From positions 20,374-84,373 of the forward strand of contig CAZZEC010000002.1 in the NCBI GenBank assembly GCA_964652565.1: a DNA stretch of 64,000 nt, read 5' to 3'. The position numbers were made by a program, and so were the translations under genes. Source of the DNA: JBCCTX01 sp964652565 (GTDB lineage: Bacteria; Bacteroidota; Bacteroidia; J057). Shown here one piece after another: positions 7,943 through 17,569 of the stretch (position 1 is its first letter; the number at the start of each line of letters is the position of its first letter). Under the pieces are notes generated by a model that saw only the letters and a list, made by a program, of their open reading frames with translations, had not been told where the DNA came from and searched no databases.

Positions 7943-9271
7943 ATGTTACGTAAGAACGTATGGAATTGGTCTATTACCGTTGCATTTGCAGGATTTCTTT
8001 TTGGTTTTGATACAGTGGTAATCTCTGGCGCAGATCAGCAACTACAAGTTTTATGGGGGACCAGCAATTTATTTCATGGATTTGTTGTGATGTCAATGGC
8101 ACTATGGGGAACAGTAGTTGGTGCCATATTCGGAAATATCCCTACGGATAAGATGGGAAGGAAGAAAACTTTATTTTGGATAGGTATATTGTATTTTGTA
8201 TCGGCAGTTGGTTCTGCATTAGCGACAGACCCATATTTATTTTCATTCTTTAGATTTATAGGGGGATTAGGTGTGGGAGCCTCAACAATTACAGCGCCTA
8301 CCTATATATCTGAGATAGCACCTCCTAAAGATCGGGGAAAATTGGTAGCGCTTTATCAATTTAATATCGTTTTCGGGATACTCATTGCGTTTATCTCCAA
8401 TTTTTTGTTAAAAAATGTAGGTACAGAGCCCTGGCGTTGGATGATAGGAGCTGAAGCTATCCCAGCACTTATTTATACGCTACTTGTCACTACTGTGCCT
8501 AACAGCCCCAGATGGCTTATGTTACGGCGAAAGGATCGTGAACGCGCAGCAGCTACACTCAAAAAAATCAATCCTGATCAAGATCCTAACTTGATCCTGG
8601 ATACCATTACCTCAGATCAACAAGATGAGCATCATTCGACTTCTATTTATACTTCCCAATACCGTATCTTGTTGATATTAGCTTTCCTCATTGCTTTCTT
8701 CAATCAGTTCTCTGGAATCAATGCTTTTTTATATTACGCACCGCGTATCTTTGAAGAAGCAGGTCTCGGGGCGAGTACAGCACTACTGAGTAGTATAGGT
8801 ATAGGTATCGCCAATCTGATTTTTACCATGTTAGGACTTTATCTTATTGATCGCCTGGGAAGAAAGATCCTAATGTATATTGGCTCTTTTGGTTACATTT
8901 TTTCTCTTAGTATGGTGGCTGTTGCTTTCTTTCTCGACTGGGGAGGACTATCTGTTCCCATCTTTCTTTTCATATTTATAGCCGCACATGCTATCGGACA
9001 AGGAGCGGTAATCTGGGTATTCATTTCAGAAATATATCCCAATCATATACGCGCAAAAGGGCAGGCATTTGGAAGTTCTACCCATTGGGTAATGGCAGCG
9101 TTGATCACTATTTTTATGCCTACAGCACTATCCAATGCAGCCAATCCTGGGATTGTATTTGTTTTCTTTGCTTTCATGATGGTATTACAACTATTTTTCG
9201 TATGGCGACTTATGCCCGAAACAAAGGGCATCCCTTTAGAAGAGTTGCAACAACATTTACTCAAGGGCTAA
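7943..9271 (+). CDS. MFS sugar porter (sugar:proton symporter family)
   Basis: A 442-residue, 12-helix major facilitator of the sugar-porter subfamily (XylE/GalP/GLUT-like). Family signatures seen are GFLFGFDTVVISGA in TM1, DKMGRKKT after TM2, TYISEIAPPKDRGKLV after TM4, NQFSGINAFLYYAPRIF in TM7, DRLGRKILM in the second half, and PETKGIPLEEL at the C-terminus. Substrate is a hexose, pentose or similar. It sits near a polysaccharide/sugar catabolic block, but its own start is separated from neighbours and it is probably monocistronic apart from the tiny ORF that follows. Confidence 0.94.
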   Translation: MLRKNVWNWSITVAFAGFLFGFDTVVISGADQQLQVLWGTSNLFHGFVVMSMALWGTVVGAIFGNIPTDKMGRKKTLFWIGILYFVSAVGSALATDPYLFSFFRFIGGLGVGASTITAPTYISEIAPPKDRGKLVALYQFNIVFGILIAFISNFLLKNVGTEPWRWMIGAEAIPALIYTLLVTTVPNSPRWLMLRRKDRERAAATLKKINPDQDPNLILDTITSDQQDEHHSTSIYTSQYRILLILAFLIAFFNQFSGINAFLYYAPRIFEEAGLGASTALLSSIGIGIANLIFTMLGLYLIDRLGRKILMYIGSFGYIFSLSMVAVAFFLDWGGLSVPIFLFIFIAAHAIGQGAVIWVFISEIYPNHIRAKGQAFGSSTHWVMAALITIFMPTALSNAANPGIVFVFFAFMMVLQLFFVWRLMPETKGIPLEELQQHLLKG

Positions 9272-9311
9272 TAAATCAAGCTCAACATTAATCATTACCA
9301 TATTATTTACA

Positions 9312-9455
9312 ATGAAACCTTCCCATCCAAATATTCCCATTTATATATTCGCTTTCATTAAGGATCGCAGGCTTGTTGCATTTAGTTTACTTTTAGCTAT
9401 ACTCATTCTTACAGGTTGCCAAACTGCTCAACAAAAACCCGTAGATATTTGGTGA
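9312..9455 (+). CDS. Tiny putative lipoprotein (47 residues), possibly a truncated gene
   Basis: ATG at 9312 opens a 47-codon frame: a basic N-terminus, a hydrophobic core and a lipobox LILTGC with the acceptor cysteine at residue 36, then only eleven residues (ending PVDIW). This is a complete type II signal peptide with almost no mature protein. It ends 2 bp before the convergent DUF819 stop. It may be the surviving 5' end of a larger lipoprotein gene, or a genuine small lipoprotein. I cannot assign a function. Confidence 0.5.
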   Translation: MKPSHPNIPIYIFAFIKDRRLVAFSLLLAILILTGCQTAQQKPVDIW

Positions 9456-9457
9456 CG

Positions 9458-10663
9458 TTATCCCAGCCATAGTCCTACTGATACGCCTAGAAACGTTCCA
9501 ATTACGTATCCCAAAATTCCTACGAGTATGGCCGCTGTAATCTGCGAATGCTGTCCCATACCTGCGGCCATGGGGGCTGATACACCTGGTCCACCGATAT
9601 TTGCGCTTGATGCGATGGCAAGCGTACGAACTCCGATACCGAGTAATTTTCCTGCAAGAAGTAGAAAGGCTAAATGTACTGTAAGAATAATTACAGCATA
9701 CAATAATACTTCAGGTCCTGTTGCTAATACCTGCCTGGGATCGCAACTAGCACCTATTGCAGCCAGAAATAGATACATCAACAAAAACCCTAACGTAAAA
9801 GCTGTTTTCTCAAACTTTTGCATGTACTCAGAAAATGTATTAGCAACAATGATTATAAGGAGGGTAATGATTAGCAGATATAGTGAAATGTTTGTATGCA
9901 GTAACTGTTGGACCGTTTCTTTAAGCATATGGCTTATACCGCATATCGCACCTGCAATAGCTAAACTAGTGGTAATAGATGTTAATGTGATCTCCTGATC
10001 CTTTGTAATAGAAGCCTCTTGTTGATTCTGCTCCGGCTTGTTGTGTAGATCTTCTCTTGGTTCAACGATAAAATATTTCTGAATAAATCGCAACGAGGGA
10101 AGCACAAATAGTCCTGCAACAAATAAACTAAATAGAAAATTATCAACAGCAATAGCTGTAACAAAACGAGGGCTCTGAGAAAAATTTAAGGTTTCGGAAG
10201 TAGCCAGAAAATTTACACTCCCTCCAATAAATGTACTGATAAATACTCCTGTCAATTGAGCTCCTTCCTCAGGTAAAGGAACCCACAAGTAGGCAAGTAA
10301 CGCTCCAAGTACTACTCCAATAGTACCTATCAGATATGCACCCAGCAGTGGCCCTGTCTCTTTAACGATCTTTCGGATACTTGCATTAAACAATAAAAGG
10401 GGTATGGCAAGGGGTATAATATAATCGAATGCAAAATCGTACATTAATACGGGATTCTCCCCAGATGCAGAAGGAACTATTCCTAAATAGGCCAATAGGG
10501 CCATCATTAGAATGGTGAATACAACTCCGGAGATATTGAATGCCCATTTTTTCCCTTCGGCCCACATACCAAATACAGACATAGCTGCCATTACAGCAAA
10601 GATGGCCAAATGATTGTCATGAGAAATGAGGGTTTGCATGGATGCAAAATACGTAATGGACAT
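9458..10663 (-). CDS. DUF819 family membrane protein
   Basis: A 401-residue polytopic membrane protein of the DUF819 (YjcL-like) family, with about ten hydrophobic helices and a hydrophilic central loop near residues 205-225 (HNKPEQNQQEAS). Glycine-rich conserved segments include FIGGSVNFLA and SSANIGGPGVSAPMAAGMG. Family members are putative transporters of unknown substrate. It is convergent with the sugar porter and tiny lipoprotein. No partner gene indicates a substrate. Confidence 0.85.
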   Translation of the reverse strand: MSITYFASMQTLISHDNHLAIFAVMAAMSVFGMWAEGKKWAFNISGVVFTILMMALLAYLGIVPSASGENPVLMYDFAFDYIIPLAIPLLLFNASIRKIVKETGPLLGAYLIGTIGVVLGALLAYLWVPLPEEGAQLTGVFISTFIGGSVNFLATSETLNFSQSPRFVTAIAVDNFLFSLFVAGLFVLPSLRFIQKYFIVEPREDLHNKPEQNQQEASITKDQEITLTSITTSLAIAGAICGISHMLKETVQQLLHTNISLYLLIITLLIIIVANTFSEYMQKFEKTAFTLGFLLMYLFLAAIGASCDPRQVLATGPEVLLYAVIILTVHLAFLLLAGKLLGIGVRTLAIASSANIGGPGVSAPMAAGMGQHSQITAAILVGILGYVIGTFLGVSVGLWLG

Positions 10664-10671
10664 GAATATTT

Positions 10672-10772
10672 GCTATTCCTGGTTCAATCCCTTTGGGATT
10701 TAACTCCGAAGGAGTTGAACAAGGAATAGCAGCTTTACATTACATGTAGCATCAACCCTGGAGGGGTTGAAC
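10672..10772. repeat. Bacteroidota intergenic repeat (CTCCGAAGGAGTT family), copy 1
   Basis: A structured repeat in the DUF819 upstream gap. An outer stem pairs gctattcctggttcaa (10672-10687) with ttgaacaaggaatagc (10715-10730), 15 of 16 complementary; inside lies the palindrome aactccgaaggagtt. It is followed by a related half, aaccctggaggggttgaac, ending near 10772. The same architecture recurs at 32330-32432. I see no coding potential. Confidence 0.7.
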
Positions 10773-10987
10773 TTATAACAAATACTTTTCTTTGAAAGAA
10801 AAAGAATGTTTTCCAATCAATTGCTTATATTATTCACTAGAATCAATTGATATCTTTCATGATAAGAAAATGTAAATCCTCCATATCTCGAGAGAATTAA
10901 TCTACTGTACTGATAATAGGGCCAGTATTTCCCCGATTTTTGGCACTCTTTATTTAGTTCAAAACTGAGTAATTTAATACGTAAAAA

Positions 10988-12256
10988 ATGAATCGTAGAA
11001 ACTTCGTCAAAGAGACAGGCTACTTTTCGCTCACAGCATGTTTATCCTCCATTGTGCTCCATGCCTGTTCAAAACCTAACCCTACCATCCTTATTGTCTC
11101 AGGATGGCAAGATGTGAATATCGGTGATATAGCTCATACTCCCGGGCTGTTGCACATCTTGGAAACTTTTATTCCAGAAGCAACCATTATTCTTTGGAAG
11201 AAAACGAAGGGAGAGAAAGTTCAAAAATTGTTACAACAAAATTTTCCCAAAGTCAGGATCATCTATGGTAGTGTTGACAAAGAAAAAAATGTGGACAGTG
11301 AAGAAGTAAAAAGTGCTATGAATCTGGCTGACATTATGATTCATGGTTCTGGCCCTTTTGTCGTAGGACAGGTAAATCTAGAGGCTTGGCGAAAGTACAC
11401 TCAAAAGCCGTACGGAATTTTTGGTACAACTATTCAACATATTAGTAATGAGCTTCTCCCCATTTTGCAAGATGCCTCATTTATCTATACCAGGGAAACA
11501 GCTTCACTAAAAGTATTAGAAGAGAATGGGATTTCTGGTCATCACGTTTTTTTTGCTCCAGATGCCACATTTTTCCTCAATATTCATAACGAAGAAAAGG
11601 GAAAGCAATTTTTAATGGAGAATGGGCTTGAAGATAAAAAATTTATTTGTGCTATCCCCAGGCTTAGATATACTCCATATCACAAGATTCGCAAGGTAGA
11701 TTGGACTCCTGAGAAGATTCAAACTGTAGAAAAAGTTAATGCTGAAACAAAAGAAAGAGATCATGCAAAATTGCGTGAAGCCATAATTACTTGGGTAAGA
11801 ACAACTGGTAACAAAGTATTAGTTTGCCCAGAAATGACATATCAGGTAGATATTATGGATGAATTACTCATTGAACCATTACCCGTAGATGTAAAACCCT
11901 TTGTTTTGAAAAGAGGATATTGGCTGCCCGATGAAGCAGCTTCTGTTTATAAAAGGGCACATACCGTCTTAAGTTGTGAGTGCCATTCCCCAATTATTTC
12001 CTTAGTTAATCAAACGCCAGCTTTTTATTTGAGGCAACCTACCGATACGATCAAAGGTCAAATGTATTATGATTTGAGTCTCTCTGATTGGGTCTTTGAG
12101 ATTGAGGAAACCGACGGAATAAAAATTGCCGATGAATTGATGAAAGTTTTTTATGATTATCCAGGGGCTGTAGCGAAAGTCGAAAAAGTAAATGGCTCCA
12201 TACATGATATCTATAAAAAATCTACCAAAATAGTGAAAGATAGCCGCCTAAATTAG
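10988..12256 (+). CDS. Polysaccharide pyruvyl transferase-like protein with Tat/lipoprotein signal
   Basis: A 422-residue protein of the polysaccharide pyruvyl transferase (CsaB/WcaK) superfamily. Readable family features include NIGDIAHTPGLLHIL (about 42-56), MIHGSGPFVVGQ and ECHSPIISL near the C-terminus. The N-terminus starts MNRRNFVKETG, a twin-arginine motif, and continues to a cysteine in VLHAC, so it may be an exported lipoprotein. Enzymes of this family are normally cytosolic and use phosphoenolpyruvate to ketalise sugars, so export is odd and argues for a different reaction. No glycan-synthesis genes adjoin it. Confidence 0.8.
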   Translation: MNRRNFVKETGYFSLTACLSSIVLHACSKPNPTILIVSGWQDVNIGDIAHTPGLLHILETFIPEATIILWKKTKGEKVQKLLQQNFPKVRIIYGSVDKEKNVDSEEVKSAMNLADIMIHGSGPFVVGQVNLEAWRKYTQKPYGIFGTTIQHISNELLPILQDASFIYTRETASLKVLEENGISGHHVFFAPDATFFLNIHNEEKGKQFLMENGLEDKKFICAIPRLRYTPYHKIRKVDWTPEKIQTVEKVNAETKERDHAKLREAIITWVRTTGNKVLVCPEMTYQVDIMDELLIEPLPVDVKPFVLKRGYWLPDEAASVYKRAHTVLSCECHSPIISLVNQTPAFYLRQPTDTIKGQMYYDLSLSDWVFEIEETDGIKIADELMKVFYDYPGAVAKVEKVNGSIHDIYKKSTKIVKDSRLN

Positions 12257-12650
12257 CGTTTCTTACTCACTGAAACAGGTAACTCTTGACACATTCAGAA
12301 TCAACTTGTCTTTTTGATGTTGTATTTAGCAATACCGCAAATAATACGATTATTATAAGTGGATGGACTAAATTATTTTATAGTTTATTCCATTCTCAAT
12401 AAGTGCGGAATTAATTCTCCCAAAGGGATGTAACACGCACTTATTGAAAAGCCACAATAGCTAGTGTTTATTTTACAAAATAATATTGTCGCATCAGTTA
12501 CTTAAAGTCTACAACTTTTTTTTAGCTCCAAATGTATGATGTCTTAACATGATACATTCTCAGTGATTGCGTGTTACACATCGCTTGCTATACGGAGGTC
12601 AATTTTAACTTCGTAAAGTAGTAATAAGTAAGTGCTAATAAATGATCGAT
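12257..12650. other. Convergent intergenic gap with a 12-bp hairpin
   Basis: The gap separates convergent genes. It contains a perfect 12-bp inverted repeat, tcaataagtgcg (12396-12407) with cgcacttattga (12436-12447), spaced by 28 nt that include gaattaattc. No U-tract follows, so it is not a standard terminator. No coding sequence was found. Confidence 0.45.
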
Positions 12651-14123
12651 TTACCTGACTATCTTTAACGCTACCATATGATCAAATTCGGGTAAATTCA
12701 ACTTGGTTATTTCTTTATTGTTGCCTTCAATATTTCCTTCAGTTATCATCTCCCCTGTAAATGGTAAGAAAAACTCATACCTGAAACTTCCTTTAGGAAG
12801 CGATAATTTCACCCACTCAGTCGCAATTCCAGTAAATACCATCGCATATTGTCTCCCCGGTTCAGATATAGCCTGATATTGTACACCTGGAGCATGATAC
12901 ACAATCTCAAAATCAGGTTTCATTTTTACAAAATCGAAAGACTCAATAAACGCACGTAAATATGACAATTGTTCTCTAAGAGTCGTACTTCCCCCTCCAG
13001 GGGCTTCATTGTTGCCAGTCCCGTCCTCCTTACCCACATAGAAAGAATAATCCAAATTATTGAATACAGCCCCTCCTGCTAACAAGAATTGCCAGGCCTG
13101 TCTGAGATAAGTAGTATCCGAACTACCTGCGAAACCGGATTCATCAAAGCTGATGGGGCGATTCCAGGCATAATTCAGCCAAACCGCTTCTGGCCATGCA
13201 TAATGGAAATTTAGTACAGATATATTGGGATCTACTTGTTCCAATGAATGCTTGAAGTTATTGAAGTTTTGGGCGATCAGATGAGTGTTGGGGTGTCCCT
13301 GCTCAGTATCTACAATGACTTGTGCCATGGCTTTTTGCCATTCCAATGATGCCTGAGAGGCATTATCAGCCCATTTAAACCAATCTCCCTCTCCTGGTCT
13401 TGGGTCCAGCGTTCTCAATGTTCTCATCACTTTTTGAGGGTCATCTGACCAGGGCTCATTTTGTATCTCGTAGATCACGTTTCCATATTCATTCAATTCC
13501 TCCACAATTTTTGCCACCATCTTTTTCTGGTAGCTTTGTACCATTCCATTATCCAGCGTATTAACTTTTCTCCTGTCTAGGTTATTCGATATTCCGTTAA
13601 CATTATTTTGAGGATGGAAGGGGTTTCTTTCCCAATTTGTATCTGTATAAATCGAGCTAAAAAATGTTACTTCTACTATAATCCCCCATTCTTCAGCCAT
13701 GGTAATAAATCGCTTCAGTCGCTCAAAATACTCAGGGGCCCATTGATCTAGATCAAATTTCTGTTCTCCCTCGTATAATCCGTCCTCATCTACTCTTTGC
13801 CAAGGGGCAATAAATCGACCCGTAGCAGGAGCCAATGTATTATTTCCAATCCCAAAAGCACCAGGTATCTCTACATAGGCTCCTGTAAAAATCCTGGTAT
13901 AATTCATCCCTTGGTTATGAAGTGTCTGTAGATACATCTCATAATCAAAATCCAGATTTAGCACCGCCCCATAGTGTTCTGCAGAAGTCACTAAAACGAG
14001 TGGCTCTCCTTTGTATTGAAAATAATGAGGATTTTCAGGATGTAACTGTATCACAGAGGAGGTAGGCTGAGCACACAAGTGAATGCTCGAGAGTAGTATA
14101 AGCGTGAAAAATAATTTTATCAT
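12651..14123 (-). CDS. Secreted glycoside hydrolase, clan GH-A-like
   Basis: A 490-residue protein with a Sec signal peptide (residues 1-18) and a TIM-barrel glycosidase-like core. The motif YEIQNEPW places a likely acid/base glutamate at E223 (NEP, as in clan A) and ISFDESG gives a candidate nucleophile at E328. After about residue 395 the sequence is beta-rich, like the small C-terminal sandwich of DUF4038/collagen-binding-type glycosidases. It is the last gene of the leftward RraA-fusion-sulfatase-glycosidase operon, 76 bp after the sulfatase. The polysaccharide is unknown; association with a sulfatase suggests a sulfated one. Confidence 0.75.
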   Translation of the reverse strand: MIKLFFTLILLSSIHLCAQPTSSVIQLHPENPHYFQYKGEPLVLVTSAEHYGAVLNLDFDYEMYLQTLHNQGMNYTRIFTGAYVEIPGAFGIGNNTLAPATGRFIAPWQRVDEDGLYEGEQKFDLDQWAPEYFERLKRFITMAEEWGIIVEVTFFSSIYTDTNWERNPFHPQNNVNGISNNLDRRKVNTLDNGMVQSYQKKMVAKIVEELNEYGNVIYEIQNEPWSDDPQKVMRTLRTLDPRPGEGDWFKWADNASQASLEWQKAMAQVIVDTEQGHPNTHLIAQNFNNFKHSLEQVDPNISVLNFHYAWPEAVWLNYAWNRPISFDESGFAGSSDTTYLRQAWQFLLAGGAVFNNLDYSFYVGKEDGTGNNEAPGGGSTTLREQLSYLRAFIESFDFVKMKPDFEIVYHAPGVQYQAISEPGRQYAMVFTGIATEWVKLSLPKGSFRYEFFLPFTGEMITEGNIEGNNKEITKLNLPEFDHMVALKIVR

Positions 14124-14199
14124 ATTATTTCTTTTAAGCTTTTAAGTGAACGCAAAGATGATGGATGAAAAGAAATATTATTAATGCGCATGTAACAGA

Positions 14200-15624
14200 C
14201 TATTTTACCTTTTCAGCAATTTCTGCTTCGAATTCTTGCCATATTTTAAGCATTTTCTCAGCCTTTTCAGATTGGTCGTCAATTAAGTTTTCAGACTCAC
14301 TCAAATCATTACCAAGATTGAATAGTTCCAATGAGGACTGAGGTCTATTCTTTACAATTTTCCAGTCACCTATTCGCAATGCCATTCTCCCTCGGTAAGA
14401 CCAGAATAGCTGTTCATGTGGACTGTCTGTATTGTTTTTATTGAGATAAGGTAAAAGATTTACTCCGTCAACCTGTACATTTGTTACGGGTTTTTTCGCT
14501 GCAGCAGCAAAGGTCGGAAACAAGTCTAAAGAAATTACGGGCTGATCATATACTTTCCCTTGTGGAAGGTAACTTTTCCATTGAATAATGAATGGTATCC
14601 TTATCCCCCCTTCATAATAGTCTCCCTTTCCACCTCTCAGTGGAAGATTGCTGGAAGTAAGTTCTCGAGTGGGTCCACCATTATCACTCAGAAATACAAT
14701 CAACGTATTATTTTCAAGTCCTTCTTCTCTGAGTTTCTGAATTATCTCCCCCACACTTTGGTCTAAATTTGCCAGCATAGCTGCAAATATTCTACGATGA
14801 ATATCTTCGATATGTGAGAATTGTTCCATATATGTGTCTGATGCCTGTAGGGGACTATGTACCGCATTATAGGGAACATACAGAAAAAAGGGACGATCGC
14901 TATTCCTTTCTATGAAATCTACTGCTTCCCTTGTGATGGCATCTGTTAAATATTCCGCTTCATACACTGGATGGCTCCCCCTTAATAGAGGATTATTCGC
15001 ATCATAATCGGGCTCATTGTGTCCCATGTGCGTAGTATAGATTGTAGCGCTATCACGGGAGTACCATCTCCCTTCACCTCCTCCAGGTAATACGCTACGT
15101 CTCATCATCGTAGTTGTACCACGATAAGGAGGTGGTACATAATAATGTCCTTCATGTAAAAATCCATAAAATTCATCAAACCCTTGCCTGAAGGGATGGT
15201 ATTTTGCAGTTCCCCCTTGATGCCATTTCCCAAAAATTCCCGATACATATCCAGCTTCTAATAGGTATTCAGCAATTGTCATCTCATCCATGGGTAAACC
15301 CAGATTAGGATCTTCATTTTGATGACCTACAATATTGGAGTCATACCCAAAGCGATTGGGATAACGTCCGGTAAGTATGCCTGCCCGAGAAGGACTACAA
15401 TAGGAATTATTCACATACCCTTGAGTAAAACGAACCCCGTTTTTTGCTATTTGATCAATGTTTGGAGTGGGTACATCTGTATTCCCTTGACACCCCAACT
15501 CCGCATATCCTAGATCATCTGCCAGAAAAACGACAATATTTGGCAATTCATATTCTTGTGAGTAAAGACCTTCAAAAAGTAATATCAGGCAGAGAAATGG
15601 CCAACATTTCATAGAAATATACAT
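14200..15624 (-). CDS. Secreted type I sulfatase
   Basis: A 474-residue sulfatase with an N-terminal signal peptide. Metal ligands are in FLADDLGY (D36-D37) and the formylglycine site is CSPSRAGILTGR with C76, so maturation by a formylglycine-generating enzyme is needed. SDNGG near residue 316 and the C-terminal lysine-containing region complete the S1 fold. It lies 7 bp downstream of the propeller/hydratase fusion. It probably removes sulfate esters from carbohydrate, in the periplasm or outside the cell. Substrate position cannot be read from the sequence. Confidence 0.93.
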   Translation of the reverse strand: MYISMKCWPFLCLILLFEGLYSQEYELPNIVVFLADDLGYAELGCQGNTDVPTPNIDQIAKNGVRFTQGYVNNSYCSPSRAGILTGRYPNRFGYDSNIVGHQNEDPNLGLPMDEMTIAEYLLEAGYVSGIFGKWHQGGTAKYHPFRQGFDEFYGFLHEGHYYVPPPYRGTTTMMRRSVLPGGGEGRWYSRDSATIYTTHMGHNEPDYDANNPLLRGSHPVYEAEYLTDAITREAVDFIERNSDRPFFLYVPYNAVHSPLQASDTYMEQFSHIEDIHRRIFAAMLANLDQSVGEIIQKLREEGLENNTLIVFLSDNGGPTRELTSSNLPLRGGKGDYYEGGIRIPFIIQWKSYLPQGKVYDQPVISLDLFPTFAAAAKKPVTNVQVDGVNLLPYLNKNNTDSPHEQLFWSYRGRMALRIGDWKIVKNRPQSSLELFNLGNDLSESENLIDDQSEKAEKMLKIWQEFEAEIAEKVK

Positions 15625-15631
15625 ATTAGGA

Positions 15632-17551
15632 TTATTCGATGATAGTAAATTGGACTTTCCCTAAATCTCCTGTATCCATGAGATATTTACCTACTGCACC
15701 TGGATGTACTGAGCCTAAAGCACCACAGATAATTATTTGTCCGGGCTCTAGTTTTATGCCTTGGCGATGAGCAAATTGGGCCATAAACAATCCAGTCTCC
15801 CAAGGCCCTTCCCAGCAGTCTGAACCCACAGCTTCATGTAAGGCTTCATCATCCTTAGAAAAGACTATTTTAACAGCTTTAGGATCAATCGTCGAGGGAT
15901 CAACTGGCTTTCCTTTAATGATACTATGTGCTTTAAGGTTTATTGCAGCAAAATCTATGGCTATAGGATCTCCTTCTGGCTGGTCCCATGCACCAGACGC
16001 TATCTCCATCACTGGAATTATCCCATTTACATATTCTTTGAACTCTTCAACCGTTTGCAATTCCTGATCAATCGTCTTACCCACTACAAACCCAATTTCT
16101 GTTTCCAATACCATGTCTACATATTCGCTCAGACGAAGGGTCACCTCCTCCGCACCATCTATCGTTCCAGAAGCCCTAAGTATCCCTCCTAACGGTTTAT
16201 CAATCCCAAATAATTCCAACGAACTGGGTGTAACAACGCCGCCTTTTACTCCTCCTATCCCTGAATACCCTTTACTTTGAATTACCCATGCTCTCTGGAT
16301 ATCATATGCTTCATCTAGTGTAATATCAGGATTCAGTTTACTCAAGGCAGGTAAAGGCTTATCAGTAGTCCAGGCTTGTAAGTACTTATTAGCTATTTGC
16401 TGCATAGGATGTAGCCCCTCAGCATAGGACTTAACAGGCTCCAAATCATCTCCAGCAGCCTTCAAATCCATGACAAAAAAGCCATATCCCACACCGGCTT
16501 CGTCGCCCTTTTTCCCAATTTGAAAACACAAATAATTACCATCATCCGAAACCACTCCTTGCGATGCTTTATATCCATTAAAGTCAGAAAAATGGGTCAA
16601 TCGTTGCATTTCCCCTGATCCATCTAAATTCAGCTTAAATATATCAATCATAGGCCAAGCCGTTTTATCACTGGGACCGTGTTCTACACAAGTAAATTGC
16701 CCATCGGGAAATACTCCCTCTGGTTCGTCATAGTAACCCGGAGATCGGGTCAGGTTGTGAAATGTCCCTGTATTAGTATTGATAATATAAGTATCAGTGT
16801 TGTTACCATTATCGATCTGATATACAGTAAATAACAATAACGAATCATGAGGAGGAACAAAGTTTTGTGTTTCTAAACTGGAATTGCCCAAAGGAAAAGG
16901 AAGTTGATGTGAATCAAATATCATCCTTTTATTTTCAAGTGTTGGTCCCCCATCAGAAGATTTGATCTCTGCCATCCATATCTGTGCATGATTTTTACCT
17001 ATCTGAGGAATTTGCCGATCTCTTAACGTCCATGCGACCTTCATCTGAGTGCGAGAAAGTGCTGGTCCCTCGGCACACAATACATCTAACGGAACCGGTG
17101 CCTTTGTACAGGTTTTATCCATGACTGATAGCCACGAAAGGTCTCTGGTAGTATTTCGGGAATCCTTATCCGTAGGATCAAAAGACGCTCGAGGACCTGA
17201 TAATAAGATATCCCCATTTGGCATATACATTGCCCGCGTAAAACCAAAATGGTTAAAGTGCCTGGTTTTGGGAGAAATAATACCTGTCTTTAATTCCAGT
17301 TCATAGACTTCCCCCATGGGCTTTTCTACAAATAATATCCTTTCTCCATCATGAGACCAATCAGGTCTTTCACCGAAACCGCTTACTTTTTGTATATAGG
17401 GAGGCAAATGATCCTCGGGATGTTCATTGCGAAATCCACTTTGAGGAACATGAGATTCCTGTCCATACATATTACCCACCAGTAGTACATATCCTATGAT
17501 ACATAAGTATTTCAGGTATGATACATGTGTGTTGAATTCGTTTAATGACAT
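15632..17551 (-). CDS. Exported fusion: TolB-like beta-propeller plus 2-keto-4-pentenoate hydratase/FAH-type domain
   Basis: A 639-residue two-part protein. After a signal-like segment (about residues 12-30) come WD40/TolB-like PD40 repeats (about 50-370), for example RPDWSHDGERILFVE and PEGVFPDGQFTCVEHG. The C-terminal 250 residues match the 2-oxopent-4-enoate hydratase/2-oxohepta-3-ene-dioate hydratase family: LDEAYDIQRAWV, GYSGIGGVKGG, VLETEIGFVVGKTI and LEPGQIIICGALGSVHPG. Those hydratases are usually cytosolic, metal-dependent and stand-alone. It is 18 bp downstream of the RraA gene and 7 bp upstream of the sulfatase. The architecture is unusual; I know no assigned function for it. Confidence 0.8.
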   Translation of the reverse strand: MSLNEFNTHVSYLKYLCIIGYVLLVGNMYGQESHVPQSGFRNEHPEDHLPPYIQKVSGFGERPDWSHDGERILFVEKPMGEVYELELKTGIISPKTRHFNHFGFTRAMYMPNGDILLSGPRASFDPTDKDSRNTTRDLSWLSVMDKTCTKAPVPLDVLCAEGPALSRTQMKVAWTLRDRQIPQIGKNHAQIWMAEIKSSDGGPTLENKRMIFDSHQLPFPLGNSSLETQNFVPPHDSLLLFTVYQIDNGNNTDTYIINTNTGTFHNLTRSPGYYDEPEGVFPDGQFTCVEHGPSDKTAWPMIDIFKLNLDGSGEMQRLTHFSDFNGYKASQGVVSDDGNYLCFQIGKKGDEAGVGYGFFVMDLKAAGDDLEPVKSYAEGLHPMQQIANKYLQAWTTDKPLPALSKLNPDITLDEAYDIQRAWVIQSKGYSGIGGVKGGVVTPSSLELFGIDKPLGGILRASGTIDGAEEVTLRLSEYVDMVLETEIGFVVGKTIDQELQTVEEFKEYVNGIIPVMEIASGAWDQPEGDPIAIDFAAINLKAHSIIKGKPVDPSTIDPKAVKIVFSKDDEALHEAVGSDCWEGPWETGLFMAQFAHRQGIKLEPGQIIICGALGSVHPGAVGKYLMDTGDLGKVQFTIIE

Positions 17552-17569
17552 GAAACGCTTTACTTTTAA

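Noticed and set aside
9528..9998. 156-codon plus frame opposite the DUF819 gene
   Set aside because: Shadow of a clear membrane-protein gene; no independent support.
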